Source: Simkaniaceae bacterium
GTDB taxonomy: Bacteria; Chlamydiota; Chlamydiia; Chlamydiales; JACRBE01
NCBI GenBank assembly: GCA_022763045.1
Contig: JALEGI010000001.1
Location: 58,230 to 122,229, forward strand
Direction of reading: 5' to 3'
Length of the DNA: 64,000 bases
Shown here piece after piece: positions 40,100-49,992 of this stretch. Positions within the stretch are counted from its first letter, which is position 1. Each line of letters begins with the position of its first letter. The notes under the pieces were generated by a model. It searched no databases, was not told where the DNA came from, and saw only the letters and a list, made by a program, of their open reading frames with translations. The translations under genes were made by a program, and so were the position numbers.

Positions 40100-42564
40100 T
40101 GATCGGCGTCCTTCATCCGAAGGACGCTGTACACTTTTACCGGCTGCTCAAATCCCTTGATTTGAACAGACTCCACCTCAGTGACCTCGACATTCTCCTG
40201 AACAAAAGGACTTTTGTAGGTATCTTCACTGATTAGAATTTCATGGGGCTTTGCAATGTCGCACAGATGGACGCCCAAATTGACATTAGCTCCTAGTACA
40301 GTATAATTGAGGCGGTTTTCAGCCCCCATATTCCCTGCAATCACCTTTCCTGTATGGATCCCAATTCCCATCTCCATCGCCTTTTCCCCATGGGGAACCC
40401 TCTCTTCATTCCACTTGGAAATGACCTCGCGAATTTTCACTGCGCATATAATCGATTTGTAGGTGCTATCATCATAGTGAATGGGCGCGCCAAATAGCGC
40501 CATCACCTCATCACCCACATATTTATCGATTACCCCCCCCATCTCATCAATGACAGTTGAAATCTTGGTCATGCAAGCATTGAGTATTTCAATAAGCTGC
40601 TGAGGATCCATTTTTTCAGTAATCTCTGTGAAATGGCGAATGTCTGCAAATAAAACAGTGACAACCTTCTCTTCTCCTCCAAGCTGTACATTGCCTTTGA
40701 GAATTTCTTCTGCAATTGTTGGGGAGACGACCTTATTCAAGACGCCCTTGACCCGCTCTTTCTCTCTGAGCCCGACTACCATGTTATAAAATGACTCATA
40801 GAGAGATTCGATTTCGTCTTTTGATTTCTTTTCAATCGGTGGGAGGTCAATCTCCTCCAAATGCCCCTCTCCAACGGCATTGGTCGCCTCTGCGAGCTTT
40901 CGGATCGGATTTGTGATGTGGCGCACAACGTTATTCACTAGCAAGATAACAATCAGTAGTGCAAGAAGCGCCAGGCCATTCATTTGCAAGCCAATTTTGT
41001 AGGCAAGCTGCTGGGTGCGGTTTTTCAAAAAGTTGACAACTTCAAATTCTGTGGCCTTTGGGACAAGCAAGAAAAAGTGCATGTCAAGTCCCTCTTCCAC
41101 ATCCAGGTGCACATAGTAGAAGCTCTCACCATCTGCAAGGTCAAAGATTCCCGATTTCGAAGCTAACATCTTGTTGATGGGAATTTTGCTTAGCCCCGAG
41201 CTAATTTCAACCCCCTCAGCATCGTAGGCTTTCATCACCTGATCATTTGAGACGTAAAGTGCTGTAGAATTTGAGGCGAGAGCCAGGCGGCGAACAAGAT
41301 ATGAAGAATCGACAGCGATTGCAAACGAACCCTGTTTGCGCTCGCCTGTTTTTGATTCGGCTTCAAGACCAATAATGTTTCCCAAAAAGAGACGCTTTGA
41401 TTGCGGATCGTAAATCGTACGAATCGTTGGCTCATCTTTTGAGGGAGGCGGGGCGCACGACTCTTGACCAAGGCACATGATGGGGAAGCGATAAAATACA
41501 TCGGTGGCAAAGAGCATTTGCCCTGACTTCTCGTTGGGCAAAATTTTTGTGATCCCAATTGGTGCCATTTTATTGAAAGGATCCGCACCGTAAATACCCG
41601 ATCCAGTGGTTACTGTCAGCTGCCACACCATTTCGATTTGATCATAGCGTATTTTCAAGTCCTGAAGAAGGTTCAGCCGTTTGGCGATATCTCGCTTTTG
41701 TAGCTCTTGGTAGTTAGGAACCTCTTTTGCAATCAACTTAGTAAGTGGCGTCTCTTGTAGAAAAGCGACTTTATCGGGATTTTGCTTGAGATAGCGCTGC
41801 GCTTTTTCAATGCGATTTTTTAGCTCCGACATAATGTGAATATACTGAGCATTGGTGTGAACAGCAAAGAGCATATCAACCATGTACTCAGGAATTTGGC
41901 GCATTCTGCGATCAAATTCCTGTAAATCGGCATTTACAATAGCATTGATGGAATAGAGCAAATTGTAATTTTCCACTAGAGGCTTATCGATATCAGTAAT
42001 GTCTGGCTTGCGCGATTTGAGTGTGAAATCTTTGTGTAGCCCAAAGGGAATCACAACAAATGGCCCTTCCCATTTCCCCAGTTCAATCTCAGATTCTGCT
42101 ACGCAAAATTTGATATCCGTCCCTTCAACAGGAATTTCGCGCGCAAGGCGTGGAGGCGGCTCAGCTAAAATAATGAGGGAGGAAACCTCTTTGCCAAAAG
42201 TCACTTGGATCAGATCGAGACTCTTGTTTTCATCCAAAAATGTCGCTGAAGCCATCCATGTACGGCTGTCGATATTGTTATCTGAGGGAGCAAAAAAATC
42301 GTTTTCCCATTTGACATTGCGCACTTTATCGAGAAGCAAATTGATTTCACCCACTTCCCAGTCGAGCACCTCTTTGATGTAGGTGTCTGTACTCATTGCA
42401 CGCTTTTCCGCCTTGCTCAGTAAGAGGCGATGGACGTCAGATTCAATCTTCCAAAAGCTCTCTGAGGTAAGGTATTGATCGAGTGCTTGAGTGAGCAAAA
42501 AGACCACAACAAAAATCCCACCAATGAGGAGAAATAACTTGGTTCGCAGGTTCATACCCAACAA
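40096..42564 (-). CDS. Membrane class III adenylate/guanylate cyclase
   Basis: 822 residues; Met4 at 42555 is an alternative start. Membrane segment at residues about 9-27 (KLFLLIGGIFVVVFLL), a large extracytoplasmic sensor (to about 500), a second membrane segment (GLALLALLIVILLVNNVV), HAMP domain (HITNPIRKLAEATNAVGEG), then the cyclase domain. Both metal-binding Asp are present (LFADIRHFT and YVGDEVMALFG). The NxxxR motif reads VNLGVHL, so the transition-state Arg is His, which may lower or abolish activity. It would make cAMP or act as a sensor. Convergent with the small gene at 39839; pepP is upstream on the same strand. Confidence 0.87.
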   Translation of the reverse strand: MLGMNLRTKLFLLIGGIFVVVFLLTQALDQYLTSESFWKIESDVHRLLLSKAEKRAMSTDTYIKEVLDWEVGEINLLLDKVRNVKWENDFFAPSDNNIDSRTWMASATFLDENKSLDLIQVTFGKEVSSLIILAEPPPRLAREIPVEGTDIKFCVAESEIELGKWEGPFVVIPFGLHKDFTLKSRKPDITDIDKPLVENYNLLYSINAIVNADLQEFDRRMRQIPEYMVDMLFAVHTNAQYIHIMSELKNRIEKAQRYLKQNPDKVAFLQETPLTKLIAKEVPNYQELQKRDIAKRLNLLQDLKIRYDQIEMVWQLTVTTGSGIYGADPFNKMAPIGITKILPNEKSGQMLFATDVFYRFPIMCLGQESCAPPPSKDEPTIRTIYDPQSKRLFLGNIIGLEAESKTGERKQGSFAIAVDSSYLVRRLALASNSTALYVSNDQVMKAYDAEGVEISSGLSKIPINKMLASKSGIFDLADGESFYYVHLDVEEGLDMHFFLLVPKATEFEVVNFLKNRTQQLAYKIGLQMNGLALLALLIVILLVNNVVRHITNPIRKLAEATNAVGEGHLEEIDLPPIEKKSKDEIESLYESFYNMVVGLREKERVKGVLNKVVSPTIAEEILKGNVQLGGEEKVVTVLFADIRHFTEITEKMDPQQLIEILNACMTKISTVIDEMGGVIDKYVGDEVMALFGAPIHYDDSTYKSIICAVKIREVISKWNEERVPHGEKAMEMGIGIHTGKVIAGNMGAENRLNYTVLGANVNLGVHLCDIAKPHEILISEDTYKSPFVQENVEVTEVESVQIKGFEQPVKVYSVLRMKDADH

Positions 42565-42579
42565 CTACCAAATTTTTGC

Positions 42580-43620
42580 TCATTTGTCATGTGGAAATAG
42601 CGACTTGGCACTCGAGTTGTTTAATACGAGCATATTCTCATAGCGAATTCCTCCGATCCCAGGAAGATAAATTCCGGGCTCAAGGGTAAAAACCATCCCT
42701 TTTTTCAAAATTGTGTCGCCACGGTTGCCTTTTGAAGTAAGCCATGGGGCTTCATGGACTTGCAAACCAACTCCATGCCCCAAACTGTGAATAAATCGAT
42801 CTCCATAACCCGCCTTTTCAATAACCTCGCGCGCCGCACGATCGACTGATTTTGCGCTCACCCCCTCTTTACACGCTCGTTTGCCAGCTGTGTAGGCTTT
42901 GCGTACAATACGCTCAATTTCTTGCAATTTTTTGCACGGGCGCCCGAAAAAAATGGTGCGCGTCATGTCTGAGCAGTAGCCACCCACAACAACACCAATG
43001 TCGATAAGGACGATATCGCCTCGTTTGAGACGCCTTTCACCTGGGTGGTGATGAGGGAGCGCGCTATTTTCGCCAAAGGCAATGATTGGCTCGAACGAGA
43101 GTCCCTCTACACCAATTTGCAAACAGTTGATATGAAACTGTGCACACAACTCGGCCTCAGAGATCCCCTCTCGCAGCTGTTTTGTTGTCTTTTGAAAAGC
43201 CTTCCACAGAATGTCAGCTGAGTGCGATAGTGCCGCAATTTCCTCGCGACTTTTGACAATACGCAGCTCATCCATCCATTTGACATCAAACGTCGGCAGC
43301 TTGAGCTCTTTGGCTCTGCGAAGAGTTACTTGCCCCCCATTGACCCCGATGCGCTTGATCCCTTTCCGTAGCTCCTTGAAAAGATCTGCGCTCTCAAGGC
43401 GCGCTTCAATTGGACATGCCTGCTGACAAGCATCGATGTAGCGCGAGTCGACAAGCAAAAGGGCCCCATTTTTATCAATCCACACGCTGCCACGCGATAC
43501 TCGCATTCCAGTGAGATAGAAAATGTCGTGTGGATCTTCAAAAAGAAAGGCCGTGCCCGCTTTTAATTTATCGTGGACTGTTGCGATACGATTTAAATAG
43601 AGATTCAATTGCCGCTTCAT
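42580..43620 (-). CDS. pepP: Xaa-Pro aminopeptidase (M24)
   Basis: 346 residues. Creatinase-like N-domain, then the pita-bread catalytic domain. The five metal ligands are visible: Asp in IDIGVVVGG, Asp in SDMTRT, His in HSLGHGVGLQVHE, Glu in FTLEPGIY and Glu in IRYENM. It removes N-terminal residues before proline. Its start lies 53 bases inside the mutL 3' end, so the two are coupled, as in C. trachomatis (CT574-575, from memory). Confidence 0.92.
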   Translation of the reverse strand: MKRQLNLYLNRIATVHDKLKAGTAFLFEDPHDIFYLTGMRVSRGSVWIDKNGALLLVDSRYIDACQQACPIEARLESADLFKELRKGIKRIGVNGGQVTLRRAKELKLPTFDVKWMDELRIVKSREEIAALSHSADILWKAFQKTTKQLREGISEAELCAQFHINCLQIGVEGLSFEPIIAFGENSALPHHHPGERRLKRGDIVLIDIGVVVGGYCSDMTRTIFFGRPCKKLQEIERIVRKAYTAGKRACKEGVSAKSVDRAAREVIEKAGYGDRFIHSLGHGVGLQVHEAPWLTSKGNRGDTILKKGMVFTLEPGIYLPGIGGIRYENMLVLNNSSAKSLFPHDK

Positions 43621-45196
43621 CGATTTTCACCATAATCGGTTTGTTGAATGGCGATTGCTCAGGGCAAGAGCTTTTCATCAATTCACGTACTAAAGCCTTC
43701 CCCTCGTCAATGCCGCCACCCTCTCTTGTTACACAAAACCGAATAGTTGTGCTAGCTAAAGCAAGTTTTGCCTGATCTCCTTCACGAGAAAAAATGCCAA
43801 TGAGCTCATCGATCAATTCTTTGAGCTTATCCTGATCGAGAGAGGGCGAAAGCGAATCGACCAGCATCGTCTCCTCGCCAAAGGGGCGCATCGCAATGCC
43901 CAAAAGCTCCAGATCCTTCAGACGTGCATTAAGAATTTCCATCTCATTGGGAGAAAATTCAAGTGTAATCGGAAACATCAGCGTTTGCATATCACCCTTT
44001 TTCCCTTCAAGCCTTTCGAGCAACTGATCGTAAAGTAGACGAGCGCGTGCGCGCTTGAGATGAACCAGAGTGATTCCCTCTTCACCAACCCACTCAAGAA
44101 GAAGATAAGACCCTACCCTTCCAAGCACATCAAACTGCGGCTCAAAAGTGAGCGGCATCTGCTCGACTGGAGGGGGAGGCGTAGAAAATGTGGGGCTCTC
44201 ACGCAGAGTGAATGTTTGCATTTTCGGAGCTGCAACCGGCGCTAAAGGCTTGCGCAGCATTTTTTCAATCGCTTTTGCAAGAGGAGAGAGGATTTTTTCC
44301 TCCTCGCGTAGGCGCACCTCACGCTTTTGCGGATGGACATTCACATCAACCCACTCAGGAGGAATGTCAAAATAGAGCACAAAAATTGGATGATTGCGCG
44401 ACTCAATTCGCGTCCCATAAGCCGCCGTCACCGCCTCAGCAATGAGCGGACACACGACCGGACGTCCATTGATGAAAAGGTACTGCCCCAATCGATTACC
44501 GCGACACTGATCGGGCATCCCCACAAATCCGTGAACCCCCTCCTCCTCAATCGGGCGCATGCCGTCGATAAAGCCTGCTCCTAAAACCTCACCCGCTCGA
44601 TTTCGCCACCCCTTTTCTACAGCAGAAAATGACTCATCGAGGCGAAAAGTAATCTCAGGACAGCTCAGCGCCTCCCTTTTGACAAGACGCGTAATCGCAT
44701 TTGCGCATGCCGTTTGACTCTTTTGAAACTTCATCCGCGCCGGAACATTATAAAAGAGCTTACGGACAGAAATTGTCGTCCCCTGACTGCGAGAGGCCAC
44801 CCCCTCATGAAGCATGCGCGAGCCCTCAAAGACGATTTTCGTTCCCTTTCCATCGCTTGTAACTAGCTCAACTTTGCTCACAGCGCCAATGGAAGCGAGT
44901 GCCTCCCCACGAAATCCCATCGTGTGCAGGTGGTTGAGATCCTCTACATGGGAGAGCTTGGATGTCGCGTGTCTCTCGAAGGCCAAAAGGGCATCGTCTT
45001 TGGACATCCCGCAACCATTGTCGCTAATGCGGATCAGCTCAAAGCCCCCGCCCACAGTTGCAATTGAAATTTCACTAGCACCCGAATCGATAGCATTTTC
45101 CACTAGCTCTTTGACAACTGATGCAGGGTCTTCGATGACCTCGCCCGCAGCAATCTTATTTACCGTTGAATCTGAAAGAACGCGAATTTTACTCAT
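43568..45196 (-). CDS. mutL: DNA mismatch repair protein MutL
   Basis: 542 residues from the ATG at 45196 (MSKIRVLSDSTVNKIAAGEV). ATPase motifs: VVKELVENAIDSGA, ISDNGCGM, RHATSK and GFRGEALASI. The C-terminal dimerisation domain is shorter and lacks a visible endonuclease motif DQHAxxER, as in MutL proteins of the E. coli type. An in-frame reading that starts further upstream at 45265 is made of palindromic repeat sequence and is not part of the protein. Confidence 0.94.
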   Translation of the reverse strand: MSKIRVLSDSTVNKIAAGEVIEDPASVVKELVENAIDSGASEISIATVGGGFELIRISDNGCGMSKDDALLAFERHATSKLSHVEDLNHLHTMGFRGEALASIGAVSKVELVTSDGKGTKIVFEGSRMLHEGVASRSQGTTISVRKLFYNVPARMKFQKSQTACANAITRLVKREALSCPEITFRLDESFSAVEKGWRNRAGEVLGAGFIDGMRPIEEEGVHGFVGMPDQCRGNRLGQYLFINGRPVVCPLIAEAVTAAYGTRIESRNHPIFVLYFDIPPEWVDVNVHPQKREVRLREEEKILSPLAKAIEKMLRKPLAPVAAPKMQTFTLRESPTFSTPPPPVEQMPLTFEPQFDVLGRVGSYLLLEWVGEEGITLVHLKRARARLLYDQLLERLEGKKGDMQTLMFPITLEFSPNEMEILNARLKDLELLGIAMRPFGEETMLVDSLSPSLDQDKLKELIDELIGIFSREGDQAKLALASTTIRFCVTREGGGIDEGKALVRELMKSSCPEQSPFNKPIMVKIDEAAIESLFKSYRNSPR

Positions 45197-45216
45197 AGAA
45201 TAAGTGTAGCATTTTT

Positions 45217-45344
45217 CGGCTTTACAAGAGCAAAAATTTAGCTTGTAAAGCGGCTTTACAGACATTTAAGATTTTGTAAAGGCAAATTTCTTCTCTCTGT
45301 AAAGCCAGAAAAAAAGTAGCTTGTAAAGCGGCTTTACAAGCTAA
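45217..45344 (-). repeat. Compound palindromic element, copies 8a and 8b
   Basis: Two copies side by side between divergent mutL and the 45432 gene. 8a: CGGCTTTACAAGAGC, A-run, AGCTTGTAAAGC, G, GCTTTACA, then an extension (GACATTTAAGATTT, then TGTAAAGGC) that also follows copy 9. A reversed half-site CTCTCTGTAAAGCCAG follows. 8b is a perfect inverted repeat at 45318-45342 with central G behind an A-run. Position between two gene starts is unlike the other copies, which mark gene ends. Confidence 0.85.
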
Positions 45345-45431
45345 ATTCTGTCATTTTTCGTATAAAAATTGCGGAATAGAGTCATAAGAAAATCTTTGCA
45401 TGACTCGACTCAAATGTGCTAGGATGACTAC

Positions 45432-46271
45432 ATGAGATTGATCTCTTCGATAGTATTCATTGGCATGCTTGTTGGCGGCTACGTTTGGGTGAGCAAAAAA
45501 AAGCCCGAATGGAAAAATCGCGTCATGGAGCTGATTAACAGCGGCTCTTTTCACACGCTTGAAGCGCGCTTCACGCCCCAACAAATCATGGATCAGCATA
45601 AACGCACACTTTTAAAAGATGAGCATCACAAATATTTGCCATCAAAAGTGAAGTTCTATCCCTATCTATTCATGGAAGTGAAGTACACCGACTATCGCCA
45701 CGCTCATACCGGTGAGGGCATTATTCTGTGGGACTTGATGGATGGCGAGAAGCTGATCAACACCAAAAACTGGGAAAAGACGCACGGCTATGGCGATTGC
45801 ATCAAGGCTGGTGTGGAAAAATCGGAGTTCAAAATCCTCAACCTCCTCGCTCAACGTGGAGGCGCCCTGGATCGTGAGGGACTCTCACGCGCTCTGCATA
45901 TCGAAAACGATATTCTCGATGCGTGGATCGACGCTTGTCGCAAAAAGAAACTGGTTGTGCAAAATGGCAATCTATATCGCCTGCATTTGCAGCAGCCACG
46001 CCTGAATGTATTACCTGAAACGATTGTCGAGGATCGCCTCGTCACTAAGTCGTACAAAAATGCCGAGCGCCTTGCTCGCCGCTTTTCGCCCTCACAGATT
46101 CGCCGCATTGCCGAAGCTGCATTTGGAAACGACTTTGCCATCCGCAATATGGTAACGATTTACCTCCCCGTTTACTGCATCACGGTCTTAAATCCCGATG
46201 GCTCTGAGCACACCTCGTATTGGAACGCTCTCAATGGGAAAGAGCTCAATTTCACCTCACTTATCGAATAA
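45432..46271 (+). CDS. Membrane-anchored protein with winged-helix-like domain
   Basis: 279 residues, not assigned to a family. An N-terminal anchor (MRLISSIVFIGMLVGGYVWV) is followed by a basic stretch. Residues about 120-185 (FKILNLLAQRGGALDREGLS, then ALHIENDILDAWIDACRKKK and LVVQNGNLYRLH) have the helix and wing pattern of a winged-helix domain. N-terminal and C-terminal parts contain similar pieces (ARFTPQQIMDQH and RRFSPSQIRRIAEA), which suggests an internal duplication. It precedes tRNA-Ser and dnaB. Confidence 0.65.
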   Translation: MRLISSIVFIGMLVGGYVWVSKKKPEWKNRVMELINSGSFHTLEARFTPQQIMDQHKRTLLKDEHHKYLPSKVKFYPYLFMEVKYTDYRHAHTGEGIILWDLMDGEKLINTKNWEKTHGYGDCIKAGVEKSEFKILNLLAQRGGALDREGLSRALHIENDILDAWIDACRKKKLVVQNGNLYRLHLQQPRLNVLPETIVEDRLVTKSYKNAERLARRFSPSQIRRIAEAAFGNDFAIRNMVTIYLPVYCITVLNPDGSEHTSYWNALNGKELNFTSLIE

Positions 46272-46391
46272 AATTGGCCCTTGCCGCTCCCGCGGCTTGC
46301 ACAAAACACTTGAGTCCTCTAAAATATTTCCAGGTTTCCTTGGTTGGAAGGAACTTTCCGGCGATAGAGCTGTTCTTTCGTCGGACTTTAT

Positions 46392-46478
46392 GGAAAGATG
46401 GCTGAGTGGCCGAAGGCACGTCCCTGCTAAGGACGCGTACCCTCACGGGTACCGAGGGTTCGAATCCCTCTCTTTCCG
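46392..46478 (+). tRNA. tRNA-Ser (anticodon GCU)
   Basis: 87 bases. Acceptor GGAAAGA pairs with TCTTTCC, discriminator G at 46478. The anticodon stem CGTCC/GGACG holds loop CTGCTAA with anticodon GCT at 46426-46428, reading AGC and AGU. The long variable arm (CGTACCCTCACGGGTACCG) marks a class II serine tRNA. T arm AGGGTTCGAATCCCT. CCA is not encoded. It lies 14 bases before dnaB and may be co-transcribed with it. Confidence 0.96.
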
Positions 46479-46492
46479 ATTGCATGCTAATC

Positions 46493-47971
46493 ATGAGCAC
46501 TGCTACTATCGCAACTATGGCTGAAGAAAAAAAGAAGAAAGACTCTATCGTCAAAGTTGCTCCGAACTCAAAAGAGTCGGAAATGATGGTGCTCGGCTGC
46601 ATGCTGACCTCTGTCAATGCCCTCAATGCAGGTGCAGATTCTCTACAAGAAAAAGATTTCTACTACACCGAACATCAACATGTATTCCAGGCGCTCTCGC
46701 AGGCATACCACAATGACAAGCCTGCCGATGTCCACTTGATTGCGGAGATGATGCGCCAAAGCGGCAAGCTTGAGTCTGCAGGCGGCGTCAGCTACCTGAC
46801 AACTTTGGCCCAATATGCGGGAACCTCTGCCTACATTGAAGAGTACGCCCTCCTTGTCAAAAATAAGTCGATTCTCCGTCAGATGATCTCGGCGGCGCAA
46901 ACGGTTGAGCGCAACGCTTTAGGAGAAAATGAGGATGTGCAGTCAATTCTAGATGATGCGCAAAGCCTCTTTTTTAAGATTAGTCAGGCGGCAAATACCC
47001 AACAGGGCATCCAAATGCGCGACATTTTGTCGGGCGAGCGCTCGGAATCGGGTATCTCTTACCTCAAAGAGCTCCAGGAAAGACAAGAAGAGTTTCACAA
47101 CCGCGACCCGAATGCCCCACCAATTACGGGCCTCGCAACCCACTTTAGCGACCTCGATAAAATGACAAACGGACTCAACCCGGCAAACCTCGTGATTGTG
47201 GCTGGTCGTCCATCGATGGGTAAAACGGCCTTTGCTCTGAACATTGCCGAAAATGTCGCCTTCAAATCAAATGGTGCTGTAGGCATCTTCTCTTTGGAGA
47301 TGACCGCGCAGGAACTTTTGCACCGATTTATCTGCTCGCAATCTGAAGTCGAATCGGACAAAATTCGCACCGGCTCTCTCGATGGGATCGAATACCAGCG
47401 CATCGTCTCTGCCGTGAACGAGATGCAGAATAAAAAAATTATTATCGATGACCAACCTGGATTGAAAATTACCGACTTGCGCGCCCGCGCGCGCCGCTTG
47501 AAAGAGGTTTTCGATATCAAAGTCCTCATCGTTGACTATTTGCAGCTCTTGTCGGGCTCAAAATCGAACTACAATTCGGATAACCGGCAAAATGAGATCG
47601 CCGAGATTTCTCGTATGCTCAAAAATACTGCGCGCGAGCTCAATATTCCGATCATCTGCCCCTCTCAGCTCTCTCGAAAAGTTGAAGAGCGCGCAGGCCA
47701 CCGCCCCATGCTCTCTGACCTTCGTGAATCTGGATCGATTGAGCAGGATGCCGATATTGTCATGTTCCTCTTCCGCCCAGAATACTACAATCCCCAGCAC
47801 AAACCGGGGATGGCAGAGCTGATTATCGCCAAAAACCGTCAAGGTAAGGTGGGGAGCGTCAACCTAACCTTCCGAAAAACATTTGCCCAGTTCTGCGACT
47901 ATACGCCAGCAGATGGCGAGGGTGAAGAGGCGCCAAACGAGGCCTTTGCGGCCTTCTCCCCCGAAGAATAA
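46493..47971 (+). CDS. dnaB: Replicative DNA helicase DnaB
   Basis: 492 residues from the ATG at 46493; the ATG at 46517 is also possible. An in-frame extension to 46406 would overlap the tRNA and is excluded. N-terminal helical domain (SEMMVLGCMLTSVNALNAG), linker, then a RecA-like ATPase with Walker A AGRPSMGKTAFALN, Walker B VLIVDYLQLL, PSQLSRKVEER and SDLRESGSIEQDAD. It unwinds DNA at the fork as a hexamer. The dnaB-mnmG-lplA order matches C. trachomatis CT497-499 (from memory). Confidence 0.95.
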   Translation: MSTATIATMAEEKKKKDSIVKVAPNSKESEMMVLGCMLTSVNALNAGADSLQEKDFYYTEHQHVFQALSQAYHNDKPADVHLIAEMMRQSGKLESAGGVSYLTTLAQYAGTSAYIEEYALLVKNKSILRQMISAAQTVERNALGENEDVQSILDDAQSLFFKISQAANTQQGIQMRDILSGERSESGISYLKELQERQEEFHNRDPNAPPITGLATHFSDLDKMTNGLNPANLVIVAGRPSMGKTAFALNIAENVAFKSNGAVGIFSLEMTAQELLHRFICSQSEVESDKIRTGSLDGIEYQRIVSAVNEMQNKKIIIDDQPGLKITDLRARARRLKEVFDIKVLIVDYLQLLSGSKSNYNSDNRQNEIAEISRMLKNTARELNIPIICPSQLSRKVEERAGHRPMLSDLRESGSIEQDADIVMFLFRPEYYNPQHKPGMAELIIAKNRQGKVGSVNLTFRKTFAQFCDYTPADGEGEEAPNEAFAAFSPEE

Positions 47972-48007
47972 TAAACATTTATTTTGACCCCTCCCTTTGA
48001 ATTTTTC

Positions 48008-48036
48008 TTGCGAGCTTTGTGAAGAAGTTGTATACT
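48008..48036 (+). promoter_or_regulatory. Promoter of the 48062-mnmG unit
   Basis: TTGCGA (48008-48013) and TATACT (48031-48036) with a 17-base spacer. Start of transcription would be about 48043. GGAG at 48053-48056 is the ribosome site for the ATG at 48062. Confidence 0.7.
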
Positions 48037-48061
48037 ATGGGCCACTGTATTGGAGCGATTT

Positions 48062-48151
48062 ATGTCATCAGTAAAGAAGAAACGTCGTTTGAAGATCAAT
48101 AAGCACAAGCGCAAGAAGCGCCGTCGCAGAGATCGTCACAAGAAGAAATAA
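48062..48151 (+). CDS. AURKAIP1/COX24-domain small basic protein
   Basis: 29 residues, too short for most gene finders. It begins [19 protein letters not shown] and continues [10 protein letters not shown]; almost all residues are Lys or Arg. The pattern K-x-K-R-x-x-K-x-x-K-H-K-x-x-K matches the AURKAIP1/COX24 domain, related to mitochondrial ribosomal protein mS38, which several bacterial phyla including Chlamydiae encode as a separate tiny protein. It probably binds rRNA in the small subunit. Supported by its own promoter, GGAG at the right distance and a TAATG overlap with mnmG. Confidence 0.78.
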   Translation: MSSVKKKRRLKINKHKRKKRRRRDRHKKK

Positions 48152-49989
48152 TGAGCTGGACTTACCCTAAGTCCTTCGATATCATCGTCATAGGGGCGGG
48201 CCACGCAGGTTGCGAGGCAGCGCACGCGGCGGCCAAAATGGGCGCTTCGACCCTCATGCTGACGATGCAGCTCGACACAATTGGTAAAATGAGTTGTAAC
48301 CCTGCTATTGGCGGGGTTGCCAAGGGCCATATTGTCCGTGAAATTGACGCCCTCGGCGGCATCATGGGCAAAATGGCCGACCGAACCGGAATTCAATTTC
48401 GGATGCTCAACGCCACGAAGGGGCCCGCCGTTTGGTCCCCTCGCTGTCAATCTGACCGCGCCGCCTACGCGCTAGAAATCAAACAACACCTCGAAGAGAC
48501 TGAAAACCTTGAGATTCACCAGGGAACGGTTGTCCGTTTTTTGGTAGAAGAGGGGCGCATTTGCGGCCTTGAGACTCAAGACGGAACGATTTATCGGGCA
48601 GATGCTGTCATCTTAGCGACAGGCACCTTCATGCGAGGCTTGATTCACGTCGGTGAGAAAAACTATTCGGGCGGACGTGCAGGAGACAAACCTTCAGTTG
48701 GACTTTCAAAACACCTTGAGGAGCTTGGCTTCAAACTTGGGCGGCTCAAAACTGGTACACCCCCACGTATTCACATGCGCTCGGTTGACCTCTCTGTTAT
48801 GGAAGAGCAACCTGGTGATGAGGGTGTCACCTTCTCCTACGATGCACCCGAACCGCGCCTCAACCAGGTGAGCTGCTACATCACCTATACTACAGAAGAG
48901 ACCAAGCGCGTCATTGAAGAAAACCTCCATCGCTCACCGATGTATTCAGGGAAAATCGAGTCGGTTGGCCCCCGCTATTGCCCCTCAATCGAAGACAAGG
49001 TGGTCCGGTTTGCCGACAAAGAGCGCCACCAAATTTTTCTTGAGCCTGAAGGGTTGAAAACTCACGAGCTCTACGTCAATGGCATCTCCTCATCGCTCCC
49101 CTTTGAGGTGCAGCTACCGATGATCCGCTCGGTTATTGGCCTTGAGAAGGCAGAAATTATGCGCCCCGCCTACGCAATTGAGTACGATTACATCTTAAGT
49201 GGGCAGGTACGTCGCACACTCGAAGCGCGCCATCTTGAGGGTCTCTACTTTGCTGGACAAATCAACGGCACAACCGGTTATGAAGAGGCGGCTGCTCAAG
49301 GATTGATGGCGGCAATCAATGCAGCGCTTAAGATTCAGAGGAAGGAGCCCTTTATTTTGGGACGTGCAGAATCGTACATCGGTGTGATGATCGAAGAGAT
49401 CACAACCAAAGAGCTTTTGGAGCCCTACCGCATGTTCACCTCACGTGCAGAGCATCGACTTCTTCTACGCCAGGATAATGCCGACCTACGCCTGCGTCCC
49501 TATGGCCACCGCTTTGGCCTCATCAATGAGGAGCAATTCAACCGCGTTGAGAGCAAGCGCAAGGCAATTACCCAAGCGCAAGAGTCGCTTCCAAAACTGC
49601 GCACGCAGGTCAATGATAAATCGGTTACACTCGCGCAGCTCGTCTGCCGTCCTGAACTCGACTACGGAAAAGTTGCTGAAAGCTACCCCGATAAAATGCC
49701 TCGGTTTGATAGAGAAACCGAGCACCAAATCTCACTTGAGCTCAAATACGCAGGCTACATCAAGCGGGAAAAAGAGCTCGCAAACAAGCATAGCGATATC
49801 GAAAAACTCAAACTACCCGAATCACTCGACTATACTGAGATGAAGGGACTACGCAACGAGGCAAAAGAGAAGCTAACCAAGCTGCGCCCTGAAACAGTTG
49901 GTATCGCCTCACGCATTCAAGGGGTCACGCCCGCCGATATTTCTGTCCTGCTCATTGGACTAAAATCTCCAACTCCCGTATCTGTGTAG
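48151..49989 (+). CDS. mnmG: tRNA U34 modification enzyme MnmG (GidA)
   Basis: 612 residues. FAD-dependent partner of MnmE in making cmnm5-U34. FAD motif [18 protein letters not shown]; signatures [44 protein letters not shown]; and the second conserved region [20 protein letters not shown]. The C-terminal helical domain ([20 protein letters not shown], then [10 protein letters not shown]) binds MnmE. Its start shares a base with the stop of the 48062 gene. Confidence 0.96.
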   Translation: MSWTYPKSFDIIVIGAGHAGCEAAHAAAKMGASTLMLTMQLDTIGKMSCNPAIGGVAKGHIVREIDALGGIMGKMADRTGIQFRMLNATKGPAVWSPRCQSDRAAYALEIKQHLEETENLEIHQGTVVRFLVEEGRICGLETQDGTIYRADAVILATGTFMRGLIHVGEKNYSGGRAGDKPSVGLSKHLEELGFKLGRLKTGTPPRIHMRSVDLSVMEEQPGDEGVTFSYDAPEPRLNQVSCYITYTTEETKRVIEENLHRSPMYSGKIESVGPRYCPSIEDKVVRFADKERHQIFLEPEGLKTHELYVNGISSSLPFEVQLPMIRSVIGLEKAEIMRPAYAIEYDYILSGQVRRTLEARHLEGLYFAGQINGTTGYEEAAAQGLMAAINAALKIQRKEPFILGRAESYIGVMIEEITTKELLEPYRMFTSRAEHRLLLRQDNADLRLRPYGHRFGLINEEQFNRVESKRKAITQAQESLPKLRTQVNDKSVTLAQLVCRPELDYGKVAESYPDKMPRFDRETEHQISLELKYAGYIKREKELANKHSDIEKLKLPESLDYTEMKGLRNEAKEKLTKLRPETVGIASRIQGVTPADISVLLIGLKSPTPVSV

Positions 49990-49992
49990 ACT

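Noticed and set aside
45197..45265. In-frame extension of mutL with an earlier start.
   Set aside because: The extra 23 residues are translated repeat sequence, and MutL homologues start at the MSKIRVL position.
46406..46492. Upstream extension of dnaB.
   Set aside because: It lies over the tRNA-Ser gene; the protein must start at 46493 or later.
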